Shown here piece by piece: positions 8,752 to 16,635 of a DNA stretch of 64,000 bases. Source of the stretch: Streptomyces sp. HD (lineage in GTDB: Bacteria; Actinomycetota; Actinomycetes; Streptomycetales; Streptomycetaceae); assembly GCF_028369295.1 (NCBI RefSeq), contig NZ_JAQMYP010000047.1:1-64000 (forward strand), read 5' to 3'. The notes under the pieces are model-generated. The model made no database searches. It was given only the letters and a program-made list of their open reading frames with translations, and was not told the DNA's origin. A program made the translations under genes and the position numbers. The stretch's first letter is position 1; each line of letters starts with the position of its first letter.

Positions 8752-10911
8752 ATGGACGTTCTGGAGCTGCGTGCTGAAGCCGATGCCATCCTCGCCGAGC
8801 TCGTCGGTGCCCCCGACGGCTCGGCGCGCCTTCGGGAGGATCAGTGGCAGGCGGTGGCGGCTCTGGTGGAGGACCGTCGGCGTGCCCTGGTGGTGCAGCG
8901 CACCGGCTGGGGCAAGTCGGCGGTGTACTTCGTGGCCACCGCTCTGCTGCGGAGGCGTGGCTCGGGTCCCACGGTGATCGTCTCGCCGTTGCTGGCGCTG
9001 ATGCGCAACCAGGTCGAGGCGGCGGCGCGGGCGGGCATCAGGGCCCACACGATCAACTCGGCCAATCCGGAGGAGTGGGAGGTCATTTACGGCGAGGTCG
9101 AGCGCGGTGAGACCGATGTACTCCTCGTGAGTCCGGAACGCCTCAACGCCGTGGACTTCCGTGAGCAGGTGCTGCCCAAGCTCGCGGCAACGACCGGCCT
9201 TCTGGTGGTCGACGAGGCGCACTGCATCTCCGACTGGGGCCACGACTTCCGCCCGGACTACCGGCGGCTGCGGGCGATGCTCGCCGAGCTGCCCGCCGGA
9301 GTGCCGGTCCTGGCCACCACCGCGACCGCCAACGCGCGTGTCACCGCGGATGTGGCCGAGCAGTTGGGCACCGGCGGCGGCGAGGCCCTGGTGCTGCGCG
9401 GTCCGCTGGACCGCGAAAGCCTGCGCCTGGGCGTCGTCCAGCTGCCGGATGCCGCACATCGCATGGCCTGGCTCGCCGAGCACCTGGACGATCTGACGGG
9501 CTCGGGGATCATCTACACGCTCACCGTGGCCGCGGCAGAGGAAGCCACCGCCTACCTGCGGCAACGTGGCTTCCGGGTGGCCTCCTACACAGGGCGCACC
9601 GAGAACGCCGACCGACTGCAGGCCGAGGCGGACCTGCAGGAGAACCGCGTCAAGGCGTTGGTGGCGACCTCGGCGCTGGGCATGGGCTTCGACAAACCGG
9701 ACCTGGGCTTCGTGGTCCACCTCGGCTCACCGTCCTCGCCGATCGCCTACTACCAGCAGGTGGGGCGTGCCGGGCGCGGTGTGGAGCACGCCGATGTGCT
9801 GCTGCTGCCGGGCAAGGAGGACGAAGCCATCTGGCGCTATTTCGCTGATTCGGCCTTCCCACCCGAGCCGCAGGTGCGCGAGACCCTGTCGGCCCTCGCC
9901 GGCGCGGAGCGTCCGCTGTCCGTGCCGGCCCTGGAGGCCGTGGTCGACCTCCGGCGCACCCGGCTGGAGAGCATGCTCAAGGTGCTCGACGTGGACGGAG
10001 CCGTCAAACGGGTGAAGGGCGGCTGGATCTCCACCGGAGAGCAGTGGGTCTACGACGCCGAGCGGTACGCGTGGGTCGCCCGGCAGCGGGCGGCTGAGCA
10101 GCAGGCCATGCGTGACTACGTGAGTACGTCCCAGTGCCGGATGGAGTTCCTGCGCCGGCAACTGGACGACGACGGGGCTGCCCCGTGCGGCCGTTGCGAC
10201 AACTGCGCGGGCGCCTGGGTCGACTCCAGCGTCTCGGCGGAGGCGCTGACGGGCGCGGTGAAGGAACTTGATCGCCCAGGAGTGGAGATCGAGCCGCGCC
10301 GCATGTGGCCGACCGGGATGCCCGCACTGGGCCTCGAACTCAAGGGCCGTATCGCGGCCAAGGAACAGTGCTCCACCGGACGGGCCCTCGGGCGGCTCTC
10401 GGACATCGGCTGGGGCAACCGGCTGCGCCCGCTACTGGCCGAGAACGCGCCCGACGGCCCGGTCCCGGACGATGTCCTGCGGGCAGCGGTGGCGGTCCTT
10501 GCCGACTGGGCGCGCTCTCCGGGCGGCTGGGCGCCGAACGTCCCGGAGGCGTCCGCACGACCGGTGGGCGTCGTTGCCGTACCGTCCATGACCCGCCCGC
10601 AGTTGGTCGGTTCCCTCGCGGAAGGGATCGCGACCGTCGGACGCCTCCCGTTCCTGGGCACGCTGACGTACGACAGGCCGAGCGGCGCCCAGGCGGCACG
10701 GCGCAGCAACTCCGCCCAACGTCTCAGGGGGCTGTTCGACGCCTTCGCCGTTCCCGAGGAACTGGCCGAGGCCCTGGCTCGCTCCCGCGGCCCCGTCCTG
10801 CTTGTCGACGACCGCACCGACTCCGGCTGGACACTTGCGGTCGCTGCGCGACTGCTCCGCCGGGCGGGCAGCGAGCAGGTTCTTCCGCTGGTCCTTGCGG
10901 CTGCGGGCTGA
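8752..10911 (+). CDS. recQ: RecQ-family ATP-dependent DNA helicase
   Basis: This 719-residue superfamily-2 helicase unwinds DNA in recombination and repair. Walker A is TGWGKS at residues 51-56 and the DEAH box is at 154-157, inside DEAHCISDWGHDFRPDY. Helicase-C motifs follow: NRVKALVATSALGMGFDKPD and YYQQVGRAGRG with the arginine finger. A RecQ zinc-binding region is present (CRMEFLRRQ...CGRCDNC), so this is a true RecQ subfamily member. The last 170 residues continue as a lineage-specific C-terminal domain. ATG 8752 follows a G-rich stretch; an in-frame GTG at 8710 is a possible alternative. Confidence 0.93.
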   Translation: MDVLELRAEADAILAELVGAPDGSARLREDQWQAVAALVEDRRRALVVQRTGWGKSAVYFVATALLRRRGSGPTVIVSPLLALMRNQVEAAARAGIRAHTINSANPEEWEVIYGEVERGETDVLLVSPERLNAVDFREQVLPKLAATTGLLVVDEAHCISDWGHDFRPDYRRLRAMLAELPAGVPVLATTATANARVTADVAEQLGTGGGEALVLRGPLDRESLRLGVVQLPDAAHRMAWLAEHLDDLTGSGIIYTLTVAAAEEATAYLRQRGFRVASYTGRTENADRLQAEADLQENRVKALVATSALGMGFDKPDLGFVVHLGSPSSPIAYYQQVGRAGRGVEHADVLLLPGKEDEAIWRYFADSAFPPEPQVRETLSALAGAERPLSVPALEAVVDLRRTRLESMLKVLDVDGAVKRVKGGWISTGEQWVYDAERYAWVARQRAAEQQAMRDYVSTSQCRMEFLRRQLDDDGAAPCGRCDNCAGAWVDSSVSAEALTGAVKELDRPGVEIEPRRMWPTGMPALGLELKGRIAAKEQCSTGRALGRLSDIGWGNRLRPLLAENAPDGPVPDDVLRAAVAVLADWARSPGGWAPNVPEASARPVGVVAVPSMTRPQLVGSLAEGIATVGRLPFLGTLTYDRPSGAQAARRSNSAQRLRGLFDAFAVPEELAEALARSRGPVLLVDDRTDSGWTLAVAARLLRRAGSEQVLPLVLAAAG

Positions 10912-11119
10912 CTCTTCCCGCACTGGACGTTCGACGGACGTCGCGGGCGACGCGAGCCGTGCACGATGACGGCCCGACGCCCGTCGACGACCAGTGCCGC
11001 TTGTTCTGGGACGGTGCTGAAGGGGCTACGCCTCCCCATCCAAGCCGGGTTGTCGTGCCCCTGATCGGACTTATCCACAGGGCAAACCGGAGGCTCGCGA
11101 TCCGCGAGATCGTCTCCAC

Positions 11120-12820
11120 ATGACGAACCACGGCGAAACGACTGGATCTTCCGAGAACGACGACAGCGCGGGCAGCGAACAGCACCTCACCGCTGGGAAG
11201 GTCGACCCGAACGACGGGCATGAGGTGCACGGCGGGCCGGGCGGGCATGACGAACACCGACAGCGCTCGCCACGGACGGACGAACTCGACTGCACCGCGT
11301 ACGGCGGGAGCTTGGCCGAGCACCAGGTCACCCTGCGCACCCCGGACGAACTGGCCGACGCGCTGCCGTATCTGCTCGGGTACCGCCCGGAGGACAGCAT
11401 CGTGCTCGTCGCCCTGCACGACAGGGACGGCCGTGGCCGGTTCGGCGGGCGTGCGCGGCTCGGCATTCCCGCGAGTGCGGACGACTGGGACTCCGCCGCC
11501 AGGCAACTGGCTCAGGGGCTGGTGAGGGGCAGCGAGCGCAGGGGAGCCCGTCCCGGGCAGATGGTCGCCTTCCTCTGTCAGGAACCGGTGAAGGCGGACG
11601 GGGAGACGGGCCGACAGATCATGGAGCGGCTGCGACCGCTGGCCCAGAAGATGCGTCTCGCTTGCGGCAGCCTGGACGTGCCGGTGATCGAGGCGCTGTG
11701 TATCTCGGACGGCCGCTTCTGGTCGTACTGCTGCGACAGGGAGGAGTGCTGTCCGGCCGAGGGCCGACCGATGGGGCTGCCGGGTACGTCCGTCCTGGCC
11801 GCCGCGGCCACGTACGCCGGGGTTCAGGTGCGCGGCACGTTGCGGGAGCTGCGGGCCAGGCTGCTGCCCTGGGAGACGGCTGCCGCGCTGGAGCAGGAGA
11901 TCGCCCTGGACACCGCCGGTACGGCGCTGGTTCCCAGGATTCTCGATGACGCGGCGCGCGTGGGTGTGGGAGAGGAGACGCTCCAGCTGGCCGAGCAGCT
12001 GCTCAGCCGGTTCGCCGCGGCCCCGCCCGTGTCCGGGACGCTCACCGAGGATCTCCGCGACGACGAACTGCTCGGACACGACGAAGCCGCGAGGCTCATT
12101 CTGGGCCTGCAGGACCGCGTGAGCCGCGACCGAGCGGCAGAGTGGATGGAGGGCGACGAGGCCGGTCCCGCCCTGCGGCTGTGGCGAGCGCTGGCCCGCC
12201 GCTGTGTCGGACCGTACTGCGAACATGCCGCCGCGCCTCTCACCCTCGCCGGCTGGGTCGCCTGGTCCACCGGCGACGACCTGGAGGCCCGAGAAGCCCT
12301 TGCCATGGCACTTGGCGCCGACCCCGACTATCTCTTCGCCCGCCTGTTGCACCAGGCCTGCAACGAGGGGCTGGATCCCGAGTCGATCCGCCGCTGCCTG
12401 CGCTCGGGGCGTGAGCGGCGGGAGGGGGGCCTGACCGACAAGCCGGAGAGGCTCGACGCGCCTGAAGGCCTCGACAAGCCGGAGAGCCATGACGCGTCGG
12501 AGAGGCATGATGCGTCTGAGAGCCATGACGCGTCGGAGAGCCTGGACAAGCCGGAGGACTTCGACAAGCCGGAGAGTGACGAAGAGCCGGTTCGGGCTGA
12601 GTCGGTGAAACGCGCGACGCGCCTGGTGGCGAGGTCTGCCGGAGGCGCTCGTCGCCGGTCTCGGCACCCCGCGGGTGCGGCCGGTAGTTTCCCCCGCTCC
12701 ACGAGGAGCTCTGGGCGAGAGCGGGCCCCGCGCGTCCCGAAGAAGGGCGCCGTACGTCGGAGCGGGGTCCGTCCGGAAGGCGTTCGTTCCAAGAACGTCG
12801 GTGCCGAGGGGGACACGTGA
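11120..12820 (+). CDS. DUF4192 domain protein with an acidic hexapeptide-repeat tail
   Basis: This 566-residue actinobacterial protein has an unknown function. The DUF4192 domain spans roughly residues 70-420 and opens with TLRTPDELADALPYLLGYRP and DSIVLVALHDRDGRGRFGGR. Its sequence around AAPLTLAGWVAWSTGDD, ALAMALGADPDYLFARLLHQA is also typical of the family. The N-terminal 65 residues are charged and disordered. Residues about 443-490 consist of eight ExxDxP/S hexapeptides, followed by a basic tail of about 75 residues. The repeat lies outside the domain. The gene follows recQ by about 200 bp, and no partner is implied beyond position. Confidence 0.85.
   Translation: MTNHGETTGSSENDDSAGSEQHLTAGKVDPNDGHEVHGGPGGHDEHRQRSPRTDELDCTAYGGSLAEHQVTLRTPDELADALPYLLGYRPEDSIVLVALHDRDGRGRFGGRARLGIPASADDWDSAARQLAQGLVRGSERRGARPGQMVAFLCQEPVKADGETGRQIMERLRPLAQKMRLACGSLDVPVIEALCISDGRFWSYCCDREECCPAEGRPMGLPGTSVLAAAATYAGVQVRGTLRELRARLLPWETAAALEQEIALDTAGTALVPRILDDAARVGVGEETLQLAEQLLSRFAAAPPVSGTLTEDLRDDELLGHDEAARLILGLQDRVSRDRAAEWMEGDEAGPALRLWRALARRCVGPYCEHAAAPLTLAGWVAWSTGDDLEAREALAMALGADPDYLFARLLHQACNEGLDPESIRRCLRSGRERREGGLTDKPERLDAPEGLDKPESHDASERHDASESHDASESLDKPEDFDKPESDEEPVRAESVKRATRLVARSAGGARRRSRHPAGAAGSFPRSTRSSGRERAPRVPKKGAVRRSGVRPEGVRSKNVGAEGDT
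12446..12589 (+). repeat. Eight 18-bp coding repeats in the DUF4192 gene
   Basis: This is an in-frame tandem array of eight imperfect 18-bp units. They encode hexapeptides such as ERLDAP, EGLDKP, ESHDAS, ERHDAS and ESLDKP, with E and D kept at positions 1 and 4. The array makes an acidic linker between the DUF4192 domain and a basic C-terminal tail. Unit number may vary between strains. Confidence 0.85.
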
Positions 12821-13113
12821 GCAAGCTCGGGCCGCTTCCTTGGCGAGGTGGAGGAGGCGAACTGCCGGGGCTAATCGTGGACCTGCGCTCAGGCAGCCCC
12901 GACGGTTCAGGTCTGCCCCGTGAACTCGGCGAGTGCGGTGGCCCTCCGGCGGTGTCACCCCCGCCCAGGCGTGACCCGGAGGAGCCCCTCCCCGTTCACC
13001 TGAGTGGCGGAACGACTGGACCGGTCACACCGCCGCACCGCCCCTGTCACTCCGGATCTCCTGGCCGGCGTCGCACACGCCCGAGGCCCACTGAGCGCAG
13101 AGGAAGCCGCCCC

Positions 13114-15579
13114 ATGCCACAGCCGACTCCAACCTTCCCGGCCTCCGACGACCGCACGCCGATCGGTGGGCCGGCGGCCTCCGTCAGGTTGGCGGAAGGT
13201 TCGCCTCTGACCGGCGGCGGCCTGGACCACGGTGCTCTCCGGCCTCCGGGCGATGCGGTTGGCAGTTCCCCGCCTGTCAGCCACGTTTGTTCCCAGCCGA
13301 CCTCGGCGGAACAGGGCCGATCCATGGCCCGATCAGTGGACCAGTCCCCGCCTCCTGTCCGGCGGCCGTCGGCGGACCAGAACGGTCGCCGCTCTCCGCG
13401 GGAACCGTGGGAAGGACGGACCGAACTCCCCGTTCAGCCGACAGGCCAGACACGACAAACGAGGCTGGCCAGTCCGAGTCCGAGTCCGAGTCCGAGTCCG
13501 AGCCGTAGCCCGAGTCCGAGCCAGCCCCAGGCCCAGACCCGAACTCAGACCCGGCCCCGGCCCCAGAGCGTCCCGCCCTCATTACCCGCGAGCAGGGGCC
13601 CCACATCGCCACCGCCTTCCAACTGGCCCACCACCCACCTTCCTCCCACCCACGACGCGATGATCTGCGTCGCCCTCCCGGGCCTCGCCATCTCCACGGA
13701 TCAGGGGCAGTTGACCGGCAAAGGGCTGGAAGGGTTCTACCGTGCGGGTCGGCGCGTGCTGTCGCGCTGCCAGGTCCGGGTGGCCGGACGCGAACCGCTG
13801 GCTGTCCAGGCCCGCATGACCGCGGCCGACTCCGCCCGCTTCGTGGGTACGCTGCGCGTCTCCCCGCAGAGGAGTCCCGACCCGGACGTCGTCGTCGAGC
13901 GAACCCGTCACGCGGACGGCACCGAGCGGATCACCCTGCGCAGCGCGGCCGTCCGACCGCTGCGGCTCCCGGTTGAGGTCGCTTTGGGTACGGACCTCGC
14001 CGACCTGGGGGCGATCGCGTGCGGCAACCCTGGACCGGAACTGCCCGCCAGCGTCCACGACTCCGGCTTGCGCTGGTCGTCGGCCAAGGGCAACTCGGCA
14101 GTGACGGCCGACCCGGCGCCCACCGACGCGTTGGCCTCCGCAGGACTGCTGCGCTGGGAGTTCGTACTGCCCCCGGGCGGCAGCGCGAGCATCGAGCTGC
14201 GGGTACGACCGGACGGGGCGGGACCCGTGCGGGCCGTGGGCCGGGCGGCGACCAGCCCGCTGGCGCCGGCGCGGGCAGCCGGCGACGATCCCAGAGCCGA
14301 GACCCTGTTGCGGACCAGCATCGAGGATCTCCAGGCCCTCCTGCTGCGCGACCCCGGCCACCCCTCCGACACACACCTGGCCGCCGGAGTGCCGTGGCGC
14401 TGCGGACTCGCCCCGGCCGATGCCCTGGCTGCGGCCCGGATGACCCTTCCCCTGGGCACCCGGCTCGCGGCGGGCACACTACGCACCCTCGCTCGCACCC
14501 AACGCCAGGGCCAGGGACCGCAGTCCGGCATGATTCCCGGGCCGATGCGGGACGCGGGCACGTATCTGCCACCGGGCTGCACCGGTACGGAGGCCACGCT
14601 CCTCTTCCCCACGCTGCTCGCGGAGGCCCGGCGCTGGGGGCTGCCCGAGCCCGAGACCGAGGAGCTCCTCCCGGCGGCCGAACGGTGTCTGACCTGGCTG
14701 TTGACCACGGCCGGGGACGACACGTACCTGCGTGACCCACAGCCCGGCGGCCCCGTCCGCTGCGAGACGCAGGCCCATGCCCACCGAGCGGCACTTCTCG
14801 GCGCCGACCTTCTCGACGCCTGCGGCAGACCGGGCGGCGCCGAACTGCGGAAGTGGGCCGGGGCGCTGCGGACGGCCTTCCGCGCGGAGCTCTGGATCGA
14901 CGACGTGGGCGGCGGCCGACCCGCCGCAGCCCGGGCACCGGACGGACGCCTTGTGCCGCATCTGGGCGCCGCAGCCGTCCATCTCCTCGACACCGGCCTG
15001 CTGGGCGGGGGAGAACAGGCGCCCGGCCTGCTCGACAAGGTGCAGACCGAACAACTCGCCCGGCTGCTCGGTTCTCCGGTCATGGACTCGGGTTGGGGAC
15101 TTCGCGGACTGGGAGCGAAGGAGGCCGGACACAACCCGTTCGGACACCGCGGTGGCGCCGTGCGTGTGCACACGACCGCGCTCGCCGTCGCGGGTCTGGC
15201 CGCGGCCGACTACGAGAAGGAGGCCAGTGCGCTGCTGCGGGGAGTACTGGCCGCGGCGGAGGCGTTCGGCCACCGGCTGCCGGAGATGTACGCGGGGGAG
15301 CAGCGAACCGACGGCAGCGCTCCTCTCCCGCATCCGGCGGCCTGCCGCCCCGCAGCCACGTCGGCCGCGGCCGGGGTTCTCCTGATGACCACCCTCGCGG
15401 GCATCCGCCCGGACGCCCCCGGAGGCACGGTCACCTTGCGGCCCATGCGTAGCGCACCGTTGGGCGAGATCGTCCTGACGGGCCTGCGCGTCGCCGGCGC
15501 CCCCTTCTCGATACGCGTCAGCAGGCTGGGTCTCGCCATGGTCGAGGAGGCGGCCGACGGGCTCCAGCTGCGAGCGTGA
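13114..15579 (+). CDS. Glycogen-debranching-enzyme-like protein
   Basis: From ATG 13114 this gives 821 residues. The C-terminal 640 residues resemble the actinobacterial family annotated as glycogen debranching N-terminal domain: a beta-sandwich portion (ICVALPGLAISTDQGQLTG...GLEGFYRAGRRVLSRC) followed by an (alpha/alpha)6-type region (GMIPGPMRDAGTYLPPGCTG, HPAACRPAATSAAAG). Whether it hydrolyses alpha-1,6 links is not shown. Residues 1-180 are low complexity with a Ser-Pro run. An in-frame GTG at 12817 overlaps the previous gene by 4 bp, but the extra 99 codons lose coding bias. AGAGGAAG at 13100-13106 favours 13114. Translation could even start later, near MICVAL. Confidence 0.75.
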   Translation: MPQPTPTFPASDDRTPIGGPAASVRLAEGSPLTGGGLDHGALRPPGDAVGSSPPVSHVCSQPTSAEQGRSMARSVDQSPPPVRRPSADQNGRRSPREPWEGRTELPVQPTGQTRQTRLASPSPSPSPSPSRSPSPSQPQAQTRTQTRPRPQSVPPSLPASRGPTSPPPSNWPTTHLPPTHDAMICVALPGLAISTDQGQLTGKGLEGFYRAGRRVLSRCQVRVAGREPLAVQARMTAADSARFVGTLRVSPQRSPDPDVVVERTRHADGTERITLRSAAVRPLRLPVEVALGTDLADLGAIACGNPGPELPASVHDSGLRWSSAKGNSAVTADPAPTDALASAGLLRWEFVLPPGGSASIELRVRPDGAGPVRAVGRAATSPLAPARAAGDDPRAETLLRTSIEDLQALLLRDPGHPSDTHLAAGVPWRCGLAPADALAAARMTLPLGTRLAAGTLRTLARTQRQGQGPQSGMIPGPMRDAGTYLPPGCTGTEATLLFPTLLAEARRWGLPEPETEELLPAAERCLTWLLTTAGDDTYLRDPQPGGPVRCETQAHAHRAALLGADLLDACGRPGGAELRKWAGALRTAFRAELWIDDVGGGRPAAARAPDGRLVPHLGAAAVHLLDTGLLGGGEQAPGLLDKVQTEQLARLLGSPVMDSGWGLRGLGAKEAGHNPFGHRGGAVRVHTTALAVAGLAAADYEKEASALLRGVLAAAEAFGHRLPEMYAGEQRTDGSAPLPHPAACRPAATSAAAGVLLMTTLAGIRPDAPGGTVTLRPMRSAPLGEIVLTGLRVAGAPFSIRVSRLGLAMVEEAADGLQLRA
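13471..13524 (+). repeat. Hexanucleotide array encoding (Ser-Pro)n
   Basis: Nine hexamers, mostly AGTCCG with variants AGCCGT, AGCCCG and AGCCAG, encode a run of Ser-Pro dipeptides in the disordered N-terminus of the debranching-like protein. The first five units are identical, so the array is prone to slippage. Confidence 0.9.
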
Positions 15580-15681
15580 CCTCGTACGACGTCACACGGC
15601 ACGCCGTGCGGGAGAGGGCGGTGGAGCGTATACCGGCCGAATTGGATCAGCCGTCGACGGGGTCGGCGAAGGGAGTGTTTA

Positions 15682-15696
15682 TCGTCAGGCAGACGA
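15682..15696. promoter_or_regulatory. Candidate operator of the Nudix/NrtR-like regulator
   Basis: A perfect inverted repeat TCGTC-AGGCA-GACGA lies 14 bp upstream of the start of the NrtR-like gene. Nudix-fused regulators of this type usually repress genes of cofactor metabolism and often themselves. The position over the likely promoter fits autoregulation. The link is inferred. Confidence 0.5.
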
Positions 15697-15709
15697 CTAT
15701 GATCGCCGC

Positions 15710-16468
15710 ATGCCCTACGACCCGTCAGCCTTTCCGCCCTTTGCCGTCACCGTGGACCTGGTCGTGCTGACCGTGCGCCGCCACGCCTTGTGCGCGCTGG
15801 CGGTGCGCAGGGGCGAACCGCCGTTCCAGGGGCGCTGGGCACTGCCCGGCGGGTTCGTACGGGCCGACGAGGACCTGGCGCAGGCCGCGGCGCGAGAGTT
15901 GGCCGAGGAGACCGGGCTGCGCGCCCATGACCCTGCCGTCCCGGCCCAGGACAACGGCGCCCACCTGGAACAGCTCGCGACATACGGCGATCCCAAGCGG
16001 GACCCCCGGATGCGCGTGGTCAGCGTGGCCCATCTCGCGCTGGCCCCCGACCTGCCCCCTCCCCGCGCGGGCGGCGACGCCAGCAACGCCCGCTGGGCGC
16101 CGGTCGACGAGCTGTTGCAGCAGGGTGGGTACGGCCGGGACGGCGAGCCGGTCGCGCCGCTCGCCTTCGACCACGCGCAGATCCTGGCCGACGGGGTGGA
16201 GCGCGCCCGCTCCAAGATCGAGTACTCGTCCCTGGCCACCGCGTTCTGCCCCACCGAGTTCACGGTCGGCGAGCTGCGCCGTGTCTACGAGGCGGTGTGG
16301 GGCGTGGCACTGGACCCCCGCAACTTCCACCGCAAGGTGACGGGCACGCCGGGCTTCCTCGTCCCCACCGGCGGTACCACCACACGTCAGGGCGGCCGCC
16401 CTGCCCAGCTCTTCCGGGCCGGCGGAGCCACCCTGCTCAACCCTCCGATGTTGCGCCCCGAGGTCTGA
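15710..16468 (+). CDS. Nudix-domain transcriptional regulator (NrtR-like)
   Basis: This 252-residue protein has an N-terminal Nudix domain and a C-terminal winged helix, the layout of NrtR-type regulators of NAD or sugar-cofactor metabolism. The Nudix box is complete at residues 48-70 (GFVRADE...REL..EETGL), so hydrolase activity is possible; some NrtR proteins keep only ligand binding. The C-terminal part (TEFTVGELRRVYEAVWG, NFHRKVTGTPGFL) matches the HTH of this family. A palindrome sits 14 bp upstream of the ATG. The regulated pathway cannot be told from the neighbours. Confidence 0.85.
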   Translation: MPYDPSAFPPFAVTVDLVVLTVRRHALCALAVRRGEPPFQGRWALPGGFVRADEDLAQAAARELAEETGLRAHDPAVPAQDNGAHLEQLATYGDPKRDPRMRVVSVAHLALAPDLPPPRAGGDASNARWAPVDELLQQGGYGRDGEPVAPLAFDHAQILADGVERARSKIEYSSLATAFCPTEFTVGELRRVYEAVWGVALDPRNFHRKVTGTPGFLVPTGGTTTRQGGRPAQLFRAGGATLLNPPMLRPEV

Positions 16469-16635
16469 CGCGAGGGCCCTGGGCGAGGCGCCCCGTCAGG
16501 CCGGACGACGCCTGTCCGAGCAGGGAAACGACCGGAACGCGGGGCAGGCAAGGGCGAACAGAGATCAGCCCCGGCCGATTGCCGCGCGGGCGACGGGCCT
16601 TGCGCTGCCCGGAAAAACGGACATAACGCGCTATC

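Noticed and set aside
10724-12958. 744-residue minus-strand ORF
   Set aside because: Antisense to DUF4192 and the end of recQ; translation is Arg/Pro-rich with no family match.
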